Shown piece after piece: positions 35,664-47,611 of a DNA stretch of 64,000 nucleotides. How positions within the stretch are numbered: position 1 is the first letter of the stretch; every line of letters starts with the position of its first letter. The DNA is from Trogon surrucura (taxonomy: Eukaryota; Chordata; Aves; Trogoniformes; Trogonidae), in NCBI GenBank assembly GCA_020746105.1, contig CM036618.1, positions 18,335,001 through 18,399,000 of the forward strand. Direction: 5' to 3'. Position numbers and translations under genes: made by a program. The notes beneath the pieces were generated by a model. That model saw only the letters and a list, made by a program, of their open reading frames with translations, made no database searches and was not told where the DNA came from.

Positions 35664-38600
35664 GTAAATGAGTAGTCATGTGGTGTGGAAATTCTAGCAT
35701 CTCATTGCTTTTTCAGCAGTAATGAGTCTGCATTAATCGTAACTGCAGTTCACTAACTCTGCATCAGTGGCTTTGGTGGGCAAATAGAGTAGTTGAAAAC
35801 TAATGTAGTTCGTGAATGAACCTAAGAGCTAATATTTCACTTATAAAATGTATTATACGTTTCCCCTGTAGTTTTCCCCTTGCCTTTCTTAGTAGCTGTG
35901 GTGAGCTTTCAGTAAAAAGAGTCTTGTGGTAGCTAAACAGAGTGAGGAATGACACCTGGTCATTCAGTGCTTTAACGTAATTGGTTTTTTTTCCCTGCTT
36001 TAGTCAGCTCTCTCACCTGATCCATACTTCTTTAGTTGGTGACATAAAGCTATTGCATTTAACATAGTGAAAGCAACTTACAATAGAAATATAAAATTAA
36101 AAAGTTGCTGGTTGTAAGCTTATTCTCAAGTCAAAATGCTAACATCTACCTTTTCCATGACTTCTTGTTTTATCCGAAGTATTCACACAAATATGACTTC
36201 TTTATGGGTGTCTGTTTTAACTCGAACTGTGGAAATCAGTGGAAAATCATTAATTACCAAAGCAAGGAAATTGAGATGGCTGTCATCATTCTCTTGAAAC
36301 TTGCTGCAGACAGTTGTTGGCAACAGTTATAATTTGATCTCGGTTATTTTTTCTTCTAGTAAATCATTGCAAAAATGCCTTTCCATTGTTGTGCAATGAA
36401 AAAAAACAACAAACCAAAACTCACACAAATTCCCGAACTGTATTTAACTGCACATCACCTTTGCTGAGCACCCGTGTAAAGGGCGACGCAGTGGAAGTCG
36501 TGTTCTCAATTTCTCTCTCCCAGGTCCTTAGTTCCCTTGTGTGAAAGGATGACTTGGAGTAAGTTTGTCTGGTACCGTATCTTTGGAGGTGCTGATGCCT
36601 TCCCTGTGTTTGACTCCTTATCTCAATACCCCATTCTCTTCCCAGTGCTTTGCAACTTGTCAGTGCAAAGAGGAACAAGTAAGGACTTTTGCAGAAGTAC
36701 TAGAGTGATGGCTGAAGCGTGTGTATATCCGTAAGTGGAAGAAGGGACACAGGACTGGAAAAGTGGGATGTGCTGTCAGGGCAAAGCAGGGAATGAGCTC
36801 CAGCAGCAGAGCTTGTTGCTCTGCGTGTCTGTCTTAAGCACACATAGGCTGCAGATTCAAGCAGCAGTTTAAAAGACTCGTGTTAATTATGTAGCTTATT
36901 GGCTGTAGGTAAGAATATACATGAGTTAAACATATTAGCACAAAACTTTGAAATAAGGATAATGGAGGATTTTTGAGTTTAATTTATACTACTGTGAATC
37001 CATGTAGAACAGCACGTAAGATAGTACACTTTTCTAAGACTTGGCAATATTTAACATGCAGTGTAAGTCTGAAGTTTTAAATTTTAAAACTTTTGGTTAG
37101 TTTTGTGAGAATGTTGTTAGGAGTGAAGTGGAGTGGATAGGATAGGAGTGTTTCAGTTGAAAGGGACCTACAGTGATCACCTAGTCCAAGTGCCTGACTG
37201 ATTGAGGGCTGGCATATCATTAAGGGCATTGTCCAAATGCCTCTGAAACGCTGACAGGCTGGGGCATTAACCACCTCTATAGGAAACTCGTTCCACAGTT
37301 TGACCTCCCTCTCAGTGAAGAAGAGTGTGTGCCTGACAGGATACCTCATCAAGGTCTTCTCTATTCTAAAAATGCTTCGTTTGTAGACTATTGACATTTA
37401 TTTGAAGAAAAACAATATTATACTTGGTTTAGGTACTGCCATTATCTGAGGGTGATGGGTATAAGAATTTCATCCAGCTATTTAGGTAGTTCTTAATCAA
37501 TGGATCATTGCCACTATATAAATGATATAGCTTTTACTTATTAAATGGATTGGTGCATGCAAAGTAATGAAATTTAAAAAAAACTGTACAGAGTAGTTAA
37601 TGAACACTGAGATTTGTAACAGGTTTGGTGATTGAAAATAAGAGGAGCTTGTAGAATCAAAATTATCTTTCATGCAACTCTGGCAAGGAGCCAGAAGTGT
37701 TGCAATTTTACGTCTGTTTAAAGCAGAGAATGATAATTTTTTTGAACATTCTCAGTTTTGCAGGGCAAAACCCGGTTTCTGTGGGAGTATCAATGTTTTT
37801 TACATAGTTCATCATTGCTACTTGTTGCATGAGTTGATGGAGCTGTGTTGAGGATGTTACCTGATGCAGTTAAGGCCCCAGGGTTTTTGTCAGTCTCACA
37901 CTGGAATTGACCGAGTTCTGAAATTTCAGATCCTAATCATTAGTCTTAGAAAATCAGTGTAGGTCTAGGTTAGCTTAGTGGAAATCAGAAATAGTTTGAG
38001 AGCAGTTATCCTTTATCAGCCATTTGACTTTTGCCACCTTCTAGATTTGGATTCTGTTGCTGATGATAAAACTTGTATGTCTGACTGTAGTTTACTGTAC
38101 TTTACTGAATGCATCAAAACATAGATGTCAAACCTGTAAGTTTACCTGTACCATCTGTGCAGTTGTATCAGTGTGAAGGTGCATTGCAAATTTAGGGTAT
38201 TGGCTTAAATCACTAATGAAAATAGGCTTGACTTGAGATGTCAGCCTTTGCACCCCTGTGATGGGGGCAAATGTATTTCTGCTGTTACCATACAAATGGC
38301 TGTTTCTGACTTTCAGAGTGTTCTTCTGGAGAGTTTATCACTGGATTATAGTGTTCCCAATACCTGTTCATAGCATCCCTGTTACACTGGAGATCAAACT
38401 AGTGTTAGCAGTGGTTATCTGTCTTAAACTTTGTGTGCTTTAGTTTATATTGTTAATTATGACTTGTTAGGCTGTGGCCTGCTGGAATACAATACTGCAT
38501 TGAATATCTAATACCTTATGTGTGCTTGGAATGAGAACTAACACAGCCCAGAGCATGTAGTGAAGATAAAAATATGGTACTTTTTAAGAAACTGGAAGAG

Positions 38601-41600
38601 CATTTCAAAAAATTGAACATGAATGAAAGTGTGTGGCATGGGAGCTTTCTTACATGCATTTTCCAGGTGCTTTTAGGTAGCATTTTTGTACTTTGAATAT
38701 TTGTTCTTCAAGGAAGTGTCTTTCAGTTCTGTGGGTAGTAGTGGTCTGCTTTTTTTTTTTTTTGGAGGGGGGGTGGTGATTTATGCTTAGATATAAGGTT
38801 TTGAAATTATTTGAGATACATTAATATGACCTTGAAATGTCAGGAGAATGTTTGGTAAAAGCAGGATTTTCCAGCAGAAATGTAACGTAAAAAATTCTGC
38901 AAAAAAAGTGCAGCGTCACTTTTTACAAGTGCAGAACGAAATAGTCTGCTCATAGGAAAATAGTATTTATCTGTCATAAACTAAATGTATATATAAATGT
39001 CTATCTTAAAAGTGTCATCGTGTTATGTATGAAAATAACCCATATCCGTGCTAACCCTGATTTCCTCTGTTTACTTCAAAGCATGTCGTCTGTATGTTCA
39101 ACCTTTCTGACGTCCCTTTAAGCTGTTGTTTCTTTTCATTCTGTTTTGTCCTTTTCTCAAAGCCGTGTAAGTCTGGGTTAAGCAGACAGGTACAGCCACT
39201 TTCTGTGAATTCCCATTCACTTCTCTCAGAGTCATTTCGGGAGCTATCACACTGGCGCTTCACGCTGGGCTGTCTGTAAACTAATGCTCATTAACTAGCC
39301 TTGAGGTTTGTTTTGACAAGCTGCTTTTAGCTTTTGCATGGCAAATACTTTTCAGACTAATGTTCTCTAAGCATCTCTAACAAAACCACTAAGGCTGCGA
39401 AATGTGTCGGTTTAAGTACAGTTTTAATTCACTTACATGATGACAGTATCCCTAAAGCTATTACATTACTTATTCTTTGGAGAGTGCTTTTTATAAAGAA
39501 TGATTTGGATTAATGTGTATCTTTTTCAAAGAGTTCACACTTCAACAAAAATAGTCTAAATATTTCAGTGCTTTTCTGTATTTTTTTATACACAGAAAGA
39601 AGAGTTTCTAAACTTAACTCCTAATGCATGCAGAAAGAATGACTTGTTCGTTATTGTTAGAAAAATATTTTGATCTGAAGGAGAACTGTTAAATTAGGAG
39701 TGTTTAAAGCTTCTCTTTTTATATATGTGATAGTGTGTTTAGTAGATTCAGAGAACAAAGGCAGTTGCTTGAACTCATTGCTTAGGGATCATTTACTTTA
39801 GTAGTGCCACTATGTAATTTTGGCTATAACTGTTGGGGGATTTTTCATTTAGTTTGTCAGCTTTCTTTCAAAAAGGAGTTAAGATTTGAATTAATACATT
39901 TATTGATATAATAGCCAATACATAGAAGTACTATATAGTGTGTTTATGGCGAAGTAATGGACAAAAACGGTATTCTGAATAAAAACTCAAAGTGATTTTT
40001 TTTTTTTTAAAGAGGAAAAAGAGATGTACATAAAGGTATATGGTAAATAATATATGGGTGAAGCTTCTTCCTGTCATTTGCATCAGTTTGATAGTTGGCT
40101 TACCTCCTTAACATGATAAAGATTTTAGCTGTGCTAAAAATCAGACTAGATTAAGACCTAAATTTCCTCATTTAGATATCTGATACGATTGCTAATTAAG
40201 TATTATAGGCACTTAATTAGGGAGCCCTCACAGAATCTGAAAAGTAACTGTCTTGGCCACGGAAGGAATAGCAAGCAGCCCCTAGGTTAGGTGCGTAGAC
40301 TGTCGTGGAATTACCGTGCTTGATTTTCATGCAATAATTTAGGTAGACTCCCTACCCAGAAAATGGGGTATATCTTGCCTTTGTTTAGTGTCCAGATGAC
40401 ATCACATTAGAAAAAGGGCGAAGGAGCAGAGCTGAGTGCCCCAGCTGTGTTTTCGGGCAAGCGTGCGAACTGCCGGGCTTAGGTTCCCCACAGCCTTCCG
40501 TAGTGTTCTGGAGGGAAGCTGCTGCTTTGCCAGTTCTAAGTCCATTTCAAGCACATCTGGCAGAGAATGTAATAGCATTTAAACTTGGAAATTCAGAGTA
40601 CCTTAGGTGAGGAGCCTGCTTACCTCCCCAGGTGAGGATATCTCCAATAACAGTAACTTAAAAATTACTTGTAAGTTTTTGGCTTGCTGCTGCCTTAGAA
40701 TTAGTTGAATAAATTCCTCTTAAATACCCTTGTTTAGATAATATGAATGTGATTAATGCCATTCTGTGTGATAATCCTTAGTTTTCATAAGCAAAATATT
40801 TAGATCTGTTACATTAATTCTAAAAGATTAAATAACTTTGAAGTAATTAAAAAGAAACAGAAGAGAAGTTGTAGCTATAAAAACAGTTGTCGTGAGTGAT
40901 TTGAGGAATATTGTTAAACTGGATTAACTGAACTCTGATAGTCAAAATGCACTTTTGCATTCCAGGGTTTTACGCATGTGGTTATGAGCTTTGAAGCTTT
41001 AGAAAGTCTTTTGCATCCTCCCAGAATGGTTTTGTTTGGTGCATGGTCTGCAGTGCTGAAACCAAAACTTCATGTTCAGAAAAAGGGGAGGGCACAACCT
41101 CCCTGCCAGGAGGACGTGCAAGTGTTTCATAGCTGATAGAACTGTTTCCCAGTTTGCTTTTTGGAATTTGGAATCGCTAGTCTAACTGTTTTACACTTTG
41201 CTCCTGCTAAATGCACAGGCCCCCTACCCAGGGAGAATGTGGATTTCATTCTTTTTTTAAGAACATAATGTCTTAATATACTGACTACCTGCAGATGCAC
41301 TTGTTTTGGTTTTCCACACTTTCTTCGAAATTCCCAGAAGCTGGCAGCATTAACAGGACAACTTACGTATTACAGATCTGAGTTGTGAATAATTACTACC
41401 TAAATCTTACCACATTTTGAGATACATGAAACATCCTCACAGTATCTTGGAGTGCAGTGGCAGCGCTGCTCTGTGTTTCTGTACTGTGGTACACAACCTG
41501 TTGGCTGATGTTGCTAAAATTATCCTGTAAATCCAAGTATCTGGGGAGTTATGTTTTAGATCATCTTTGATACTAAACCAGGATTTTTTAAAACAGGAAA

Positions 41601-42034
41601 GCCTAAGTTGTGTCTGCATTATTTAAACAAAACAAAACCAAAAAACCCACTGCTACCAACAAAAACAACAAATGCAAAAACAGACTACTAGAATCAGGGG
41701 AAACTCTGAGTGCATTTGGAATTGATTAGCCTTCACTTAATATTTCTAATTTTTATGCTGCTTTTCTTAAGCAACATTATTTAAGAGAGTTTCTTTCTCA
41801 CATAGGCAGGACTCAAGATGCTGTGTTTTTTTCTCCTTTAAGTACCTATAATAAATGCTTCCCCGTATATAAATATTCTGATAGTAATTAAAAATGCCTG
41901 TGCATTCTTCTCTCATCTCGTAATTTCAAAATGTAGTTGAACACAGCTTGATTTGTGTTCGTGCATATTGTGATGTTCTGGGCGTTCCGAGTCCTTGAAC
42001 AGATCTTACGTGCGAATTTTCTCGCTTCTTACAG
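35664..42034 (+). other. KIDINS220 intron w10-w11
   Basis: 6.4-kb AT-rich intron. It contains one old CR1 (37138-37395) and a T14 run at 38750-38763 followed by a G-rich run. A relatively GC-rich patch near 40.4-40.55 kb has a TGACATCA-like site at 40397. No exon or gene recognised. Confidence 0.82.
37138..37395 (-). mobile_element. Old CR1-type LINE fragment, antisense
   Basis: On the minus strand it reads RHTLFFTEREVKLWNEFPIE, then VVNAPACQRFRGIWTMPLM. It has CR1 3'-end character but a distinct subfamily, with 'ggacctacagtgatcacctagtcc' in place of the usual tail. It is more divergent than the other copies and probably an older insertion. Confidence 0.75.
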
Positions 42035-42181
42035 GGCGCAGGAGCCGGCACAGGATCGGCTGCAGGAGCGTCACACGTGTCGCTGAGCACAATGAGTGTG
42101 GAAGCTGTGTGTGAGAAGCTAAAGCAGATAGATGGTCTGGACCAGAGCATGCTGCCTCAGTACTCTGCAACTATAAGAAAG
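42035..42181 (+). CDS. KIDINS220: KIDINS220 exon w11: Gly/Ala linker and start of SAM-like domain
   Basis: 147 nt, 49 codons, phase 0-0, acceptor cttcttacag and donor gtaccg. A low-complexity GAGAGTGSAAGASHVSLST stretch is followed by the first helices of the SAM-like domain, VEAVCEKLKQIDGLDQSMLP and QYSATIRK. The linker half is much more GC-rich than its surroundings and differs from the mammalian linker, whereas the domain half is well conserved. SAM-like domains mediate protein interaction, and this one lies in the cytosolic tail. Confidence 0.95.
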
Positions 42182-42369
42182 GTACCGGCTGCATTTCATC
42201 CATGTATTTAGTACCTAAATGTGGAGATATAGAAGGAAAAGGGAATATTTAGTTGCCTCTTTTCTTTAAAATGTTTATTAAAACTTATCCAGTGTCAAAA
42301 CAACACTGTAACTCCTGTGCGTGCTAAGCTTGCAGAACATTTTAGAACAAGCATCTATTTTTCAGAGAA

Positions 42370-42606
42370 AATCACAGAATCACAGAATGTCAGGGGTTGG
42401 AAGGGACCTCTAGAGATCATCTAGTGCAACCCCCCTGCCAGAGCAGGATCCCCTGGGGCAGCCACACAGGAACGCGTCCAGGTGGGTTTTGAAAGTCTCC
42501 GGAGAAGGAGACTCCACAACCTCTCTGGGCAGCCTGTGCCAGTGCTGTGTCACCCTCATAGTAATGAAGTTTCTCCTCATGTTGAGGAGAAACTCAACTC
42601 TTTCAA
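42370..42606 (-). mobile_element. CR1 LINE 3' tail, antisense
   Basis: The minus strand reads [20 protein letters not shown], then [20 protein letters not shown]. It has the 'cagggtctcc'-free subfamily tail 'agcaggatcccctggggca', which is shared by the copies at 43996-44428 and 53411-53690. Confidence 0.92.
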
Positions 42607-43213
42607 AACCGAGAAACAAAATAAGAAATGCAAATGCTTATAAGACTTATTTTGATAAAAGGGGCAAGAAAAACATTTTCAAAATTGCAGTGTGTAGATA
42701 AATGGGATTGCAAATGTGTTTTATATCCAGGTAACAATATCCCCCCACTCTTTCTTTTTCTGCTGAGAAATTGGCACATCTCCGTTGTAAATGAGTGGTG
42801 AAAATAGTTCCGTTTCTCTCCTACCATGTTTCACATCTGTTTGCTTCAAAAAAATGCCACCATGTATTTTTCTGTTACTGTTCTTTTCAACTAGACATTA
42901 GCACAGAATAATTTTTGTGTTTATTACTTTTATCAGCCTTCTGTGTGCTCCTTTTACAAAGAAAGAAAACTTAAGAAGGTTGTCATTAATGAATGTTTTT
43001 GCTGCACTTATTTTTTCCTCGTACGAACTGTGTCTTAAAAATTACAGGGAGGATGTTGATTCAAGGGTTAAGAGACAGGTTTATGACAGGAAGCTGCAGT
43101 AATGTTGCTTAGAGCAAGAAATGGGATGTCAAAATTGCAGCTCCTTAAGTGTAGCTGGAGAAAATTCCACTTACTCTAGAGTGTTAAAAGAACTTACTCA
43201 CCAGCTATCAGTT

Positions 43214-43532
43214 AATCATAGAATGTGTTGGGTTGAAAGGGACCTTTAAAAGTCACCTAGTCCAACCCCCCTGCAGTGAGCAGGGACATTTTTAACTAGA
43301 TTGGGTTTCTCAGAGCCCCATCAAGCCTGACCCTGAATGCCTCCAGTGATGGAGCCTCTGCCGTCTCTCTGAGCAACTTGTTCTAGTGGTTTTACCACCC
43401 TCGTGGTAAAGAACTTGTACCTAACGTCTAATCTAAATCTACCCTGCTCTGGTTTAAAACCATTGCTGCTTGTGCTGTCATCACCGCACACATCACATCC
43501 CTCCCCACATTTGCTGTAGGCCCTCTTCAGGT
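43214..43532 (-). mobile_element. CR1 LINE 3' fragment, antisense
   Basis: About 320 bp matching the CR1 3' end on the minus strand (FRLDVRYKFFTTRVVKPLEQ). Its tail 'aatcatagaatgtgttggg' is the same type as the copy at 18915-19600. The reading frame is broken. Confidence 0.9.
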
Positions 43533-43939
43533 AAATCATGTTATGTCCTTGCATTTCTTAGTACAAGTGATAGCATGTAAAAAGGACGAATGAAAATGGC
43601 TTAGCCTGGTCTTTTTCCTGGTTTGATTAAGATGATCTGCTGGGATGTGAGCACAAACCCCCCGAGATCCTCAGACTGAGGAGACTTCTCAACTCGTGTC
43701 TTCAATTTTGTGGCTACTCTCCTAAGATATGGTTCTTCTTTTATGTTCTCTCTGTCCACTGATGTGGTATAAAGAGAAGTACCCAAATTTTTACATTATG
43801 AAAATGGTTCTGTATTGAATTTGGTGCTGTTGGAAGTTAAACCCTATATAAATATGCCTAACATAAGGAGCCATCTTCCTGGAGTATAGATTGTGTTTAA
43901 GCACTTCTGTGTTGATCTCTGAATGATGATGAAAATTAG

Positions 43940-43995
43940 AATTACAGAATCATAGGATGGCTTGAGCTGGAAGGAACCTTAAAGATCATCTAATC
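43940..43995 (-). mobile_element. Older CR1, 3' part split by insertion (left piece)
   Basis: Antisense CR1 3' terminus ('cataggatggcttgagctgg' through 'aaagatcatctaatc') that stops abruptly where a sense CR1 starts. Its continuation resumes at 44429 with 'ctaggtccaaccccctgcc', exactly the next part of a CR1 tail. Confidence 0.85.
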
Positions 43996-44428
43996 ATGAT
44001 TAAGTGACTTGAACGTTCATCTCTCCTGTGAAGGGAGACTGAGAGAACTGGGGCTGTTTAGCCTTGAAAGGGGACGGCTGAGAGTGGATCTTATTAATGT
44101 ATATAAACATCTGAGGGGTGGGTGTCAAGAGGAAGGAGACAATCTCTTCTCAGTGGTGCCCAGCAACAGAAAAAGAAATAATGGGTTTAAGTTAGAGTAT
44201 AGGAAGTTCCACTTCAACATGAGGAGAAACTTCTTTACTGTGAGGGTGACAGAGCACTGGCACAGGCTGCCCAGAGAGGTTGTGGAGTCTCCTTCTCTGG
44301 AGACTTTCAAAACCCACCTGGACGCCTTCCTGTGTGGCTGCCCCAGGGGATCCTGCTCCGGCAGGGGGGTTGGACTCGATGACCTCTAGAGGTCCCTTCC
44401 AAGACCTAATATTCTGTGATTCTGTGAT
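43996..44428 (+). mobile_element. CR1 LINE fragment, sense, inserted in older CR1
   Basis: Reads [20 protein letters not shown], then [20 protein letters not shown] and [20 protein letters not shown], with 126 codons open to the end. It terminates in the CR1 3' motif 'attctgtgattctgtgat' (44411-44428). Its long undamaged frame compared with the split host copy fits a younger insertion. Confidence 0.9.
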
Positions 44429-44912
44429 CTAGGTCCAACCCCCTGCCATGGGCAGAGACACCTCCCACTAGACCATGTTGTTCAAAGCCCCATCCCATGA
44501 CCTTGAACACTTCCAGGGATGAGGCATCCACAACTTCTCTGGGCAACCTGTTCCAGTGTTTCACCACCCTCATTGTATAGAACTTCTTCCTGATATTGAA
44601 TCTAAATATACCTCCTGTAGTTTAAAACCATTGCCCCTTGTCCTGTCACCACATGCCCTTGTGAAAAGTCCCTCCCCAGCTTTCCTGTAGCCCCTTCAGG
44701 TACTGGAAGGCTGCTAGAAGGTCTCTCTGGAGCCTTCTCTTCTCGGGGCTGAACAGCCCCAACTTCCTCAGTCTGTGCTCACAGGAGAGGTGCTCCAGCC
44801 CCACTGATCATTTCTGAGGCATCCTCTGGGCTCTCCCCGACAGATCCATGTCCTTCTTGTGTTGGGGGCTCCAGAGCTGACACAGTACTCCAGGTGGGGT
44901 CTCACAAAAAGT
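44429..44912 (-). mobile_element. Older CR1, remainder (right piece)
   Basis: Antisense CR1 ORF2 end continuing the fragment at 43940-43995. It runs from 'ctaggtccaaccccctgcc' through 'cctgttccagtgtttcacc' to 'tgttgggggctccagagctg'. The two pieces together make one ~540-bp element disrupted by the sense CR1. Confidence 0.87.
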
Positions 44913-45453
44913 CCAGTTTTCTGGCCCCCGGTATTTCAGATGATGCAAAGAGCGTAAACTTGTATTTGTGCAGGGAGGGAACTTGATGGAGGTAGTACTT
45001 GATCTTAGGTGCCTCAAGCCAGGGGTCACATGATGCCTGGGACTTCATTATCTGATTATCTTCAGATACTTGTGCATCCACAGTCCGTTTGTGTTCCCAG
45101 TCTGAGAAATCTAGACAGATGAATGTGGTTTATTGTCTGTGAAACTTTCAACTACTGATGTGTTGTTGCCTTATGTCTGTTTATAGAACATTATATTGCC
45201 TTTCATATGTACGTTTTTGATGGGTTTAATATTTTAATTTTTTTTATGACACAGAGGTTCTTCTTGCTCCTCAACAATAGTTTATAAATATTCTTTTATA
45301 AAAACGTGTGTTTATTATATGGCATTAGACATAAGAGGGAATTTCACTAGTAGTCCCCAATATATATCCAATTTTAATTACCTTTTTAATCTGCTACTGC
45401 CATGCCATAAGTCTTGTATCAGTATTACACATTGTTTAGTTTTGTTGTTTTAG

Positions 45454-45552
45454 GCAAATATAAATGGCCGTGTCTTGGCTCAGTGCAACATTGATGAACT
45501 GAAAAAAGAAATGAATATGAATTTTGGTGACTGGCACCTGTTCAGGAGTATG
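45454..45552 (+). CDS. KIDINS220: KIDINS220 exon w12: SAM-like domain, second half
   Basis: 99 nt, 33 codons, phase 0-0, donor gtaaga. It encodes [20 protein letters not shown], then [13 protein letters not shown]. It completes the SAM-like fold begun in w11; the NINGRVL and DWHLFR segments are typical of the helix 3-5 part. It is identical or nearly so to mammals. Its flanking introns carry CR1s in opposite orientations, sense at 43996-44428 and antisense at 46224-46462. Confidence 0.96.
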
Positions 45553-46036
45553 GTAAGACTTTCTCTTACCTATTCAGGTCATGATAAATTAATCTCTTTT
45601 TATCTTCTTTTCTTTCCTGTTACTGTCTTGTAATTTGTAAGATGAGTGTCATCTTCAAACATGTGCATGCATTTATTATTTTGTTACTTTGTCGTTTTGT
45701 CATGAGCACTTTAATGAAGAACTGATTGCCTATGGATTTGCATCTTAATTGATTGTGAACTCTGAAGTTCTGCCTTGTTTTGTGAGATCTGTTTTTCCTG
45801 GATGGGTTTCTTTTCCCTTTTTAAAATTTGCCTATTTTAATGAAATTGTCAGAACTGTATTCTCTTTGAAGCCTCTGTCCTTCTGTTAAAAGTTATTCAG
45901 GGAGTTCAGAGTACGTTAGTGTGAGAATGTGGACAGCCCCACTGTTAGAGATGAGTGACACACAAGTGCATCAACAAGTTTTAAAGAAACTTAAGCTAAA
46001 AATCAATCCAGTGAGGTAAATGTACATACCTGTATA

Positions 46037-46104
46037 ATAACAGAATGGTTTGGGTTGGAAAGGGACCTTTAAGGGTTGTCTAGTCCAACTCCCCCCATCC
46101 ATAA
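46037..46104 (-). mobile_element. CR1 LINE 3' terminal scrap
   Basis: About 65 bp of CR1 3' end on the minus strand ('cagaatggtttgggttgg' through 'tctagtccaactcccccc'). It is too short to place in a subfamily. Confidence 0.75.
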
Positions 46105-46223
46105 TGTGAGAGTGCTGCATTGTGTACTACTATTGAATCATATCTAATAGATACCCAATTTCCCCCATTTCCGTCCTCCCAGTTTGAGAGTAAAATCGCC
46201 GCTTTACAGCGAGGATTATGTAT

Positions 46224-46462
46224 AGAGTCATGGAATCCTTAAGATTGGAAAAGACCTCTAAGATCATCAAGTCCCACTGTCAACCCAACACTACCATGAC
46301 CACTAAACCATGTCCCAAGTGCCACGTCTACACGTTTTTTGAACACCTTCAGGGATGGTGACTCCACCACTTCCCTGGGCAGCCTGTTCCAACGCCTCAC
46401 CGTTCTTTCAGTGAAGAAATTTCCTCTCTTTCAGTAAAGAAATTTGTCATAATATCCAGTCT
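46224..46462 (-). mobile_element. CR1 LINE 3' fragment, antisense
   Basis: Minus-strand CR1 3' end with 'accactaaaccatgtccca' and 'cttcagggatggtgactcc'. It is the same subfamily as the tails at 8412-8552 and ~60.6 kb. A short internal duplication of 'tttcagt-aagaaattt' lies at about 46406-46445. Confidence 0.88.
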
Positions 46463-46967
46463 ATCACAGAAAACTCTTATTTTCTCTTTCACTTTATTAT
46501 ATTGCCAGTTTTCTTCCTGAAACTGACAGTATGTCTCTCAGTTGCTAAATCAGTCTTGAAAATAGAGAATTACAAGATGAAACTTATTGTTAAGTTCAGA
46601 TTAATTAAGCTATAAAACGAAAGTGTTTGGTTTTGCTTTTAAATTTGTAATTAATCACCTAGTTTTACGAGAATTTAGGTATTTTGTGGCATACGAGTTC
46701 TTTTAAAGGTCTGAGCAGTAAAAAGAATTTGTAAATACAAAAAAAAATATTGAATATTAAAATGTGATTTGCAGTAAAGACAGTGAATGCACTAGAACTG
46801 TGAACAGATTTCTTCTTCCAACTTTTCCGTGATCACAAGCACATACACAAGTACACTTTCATAGTTGCAAATTCCTTCTTCCTGTTTTTAATAGAATTCT
46901 TCTTTAACAATTCTGAGAACTTATTATATTTGTGTAATTACATTTATGTCTCTTTGTACGTGTTAAG

Positions 46968-47216
46968 GTACTTGAAATGAGAAACTCAGAAAATCAGGCT
47001 GTTCAGGAAGACCCTCGTGGAACGGCAGAGCACGTTACTGCTGCGATGCCTCATGGCGAACTCACTCGTCGTCCTGGGCATAACACTGAGCTGCCTCACA
47101 CTGAGCTTACGGGTCTTTCTGGTCAAGCTCCATACACACTTAACTTCAGCTTTGAAGAACTCAACACGATTGGTCTTGATGAAGCTCCTCCACGCCACAG
47201 TAACTTAAGTTGGCAG
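46968..47216 (+). CDS. KIDINS220: KIDINS220 exon w13: post-SAM linker
   Basis: 249 nt, 83 codons, phase 0-0, donor gtattt. It encodes VLEMRNSENQAVQEDPRGTA, a histidine/proline-rich middle, and a conserved end APYTLNFSFEELNTIGLDEA followed by PPRHSNLSWQ. The middle is the least conserved part of the protein in this window, whereas the NFSFEELN end is close to mammals and may be a binding motif. The last residue, Q, joins w14 SQTRRTPSLSS. Confidence 0.95.
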
Positions 47217-47611
47217 GTATTTAACAGAGAAATGTATTCTGCTTGCTTTCCTGTGTGCTAAAAGGTTTTTACCGCTCCTGGATACAGAGAGGTCAAGATA
47301 TAAGTGTATCGTGACAATTCAGGTACTTTCAGGTCTCAATCTTGGCAAAGATTGTTTTTGCAGAGATGTAAACTCCAGCCTCTCTCTGTGAGTCAAAGTA
47401 TTTAGTGTATTTAGTCTTTGCCATCTGAAAACTGTTTGTTCTAGTAGGCGTTCTTCAGGAGGGAAAAAAAAAGCTATCGTGCTTTTCTCATCTAGCTTAG
47501 GGTGGTGTTCTGCAAGATTTTGGTTTATCATAGTTTTCAGACATTGTGTATAAAATGTTTTAGCCGTGTGCTAGCTGGTTACGTTATTCAAAGGATTACA
47601 GATACTTTTAT

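Larger units (their letters stand above)
42182..45453 (+). other. KIDINS220 intron w11-w12
   Basis: 3.3-kb intron with a cluster of CR1s: antisense at 42370-42606 and 43214-43532, and a nested pair at 43940-44912. The rest is AT-rich and unassigned. Acceptor is ttgttttag. Confidence 0.85.
45553..46967 (+). other. KIDINS220 intron w12-w13
   Basis: 1.4-kb intron with two antisense CR1 pieces (46037-46104 and 46224-46462); otherwise AT-rich and unassigned. The acceptor is gtgttaag, preceded by a weak pyrimidine tract. Confidence 0.85.
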
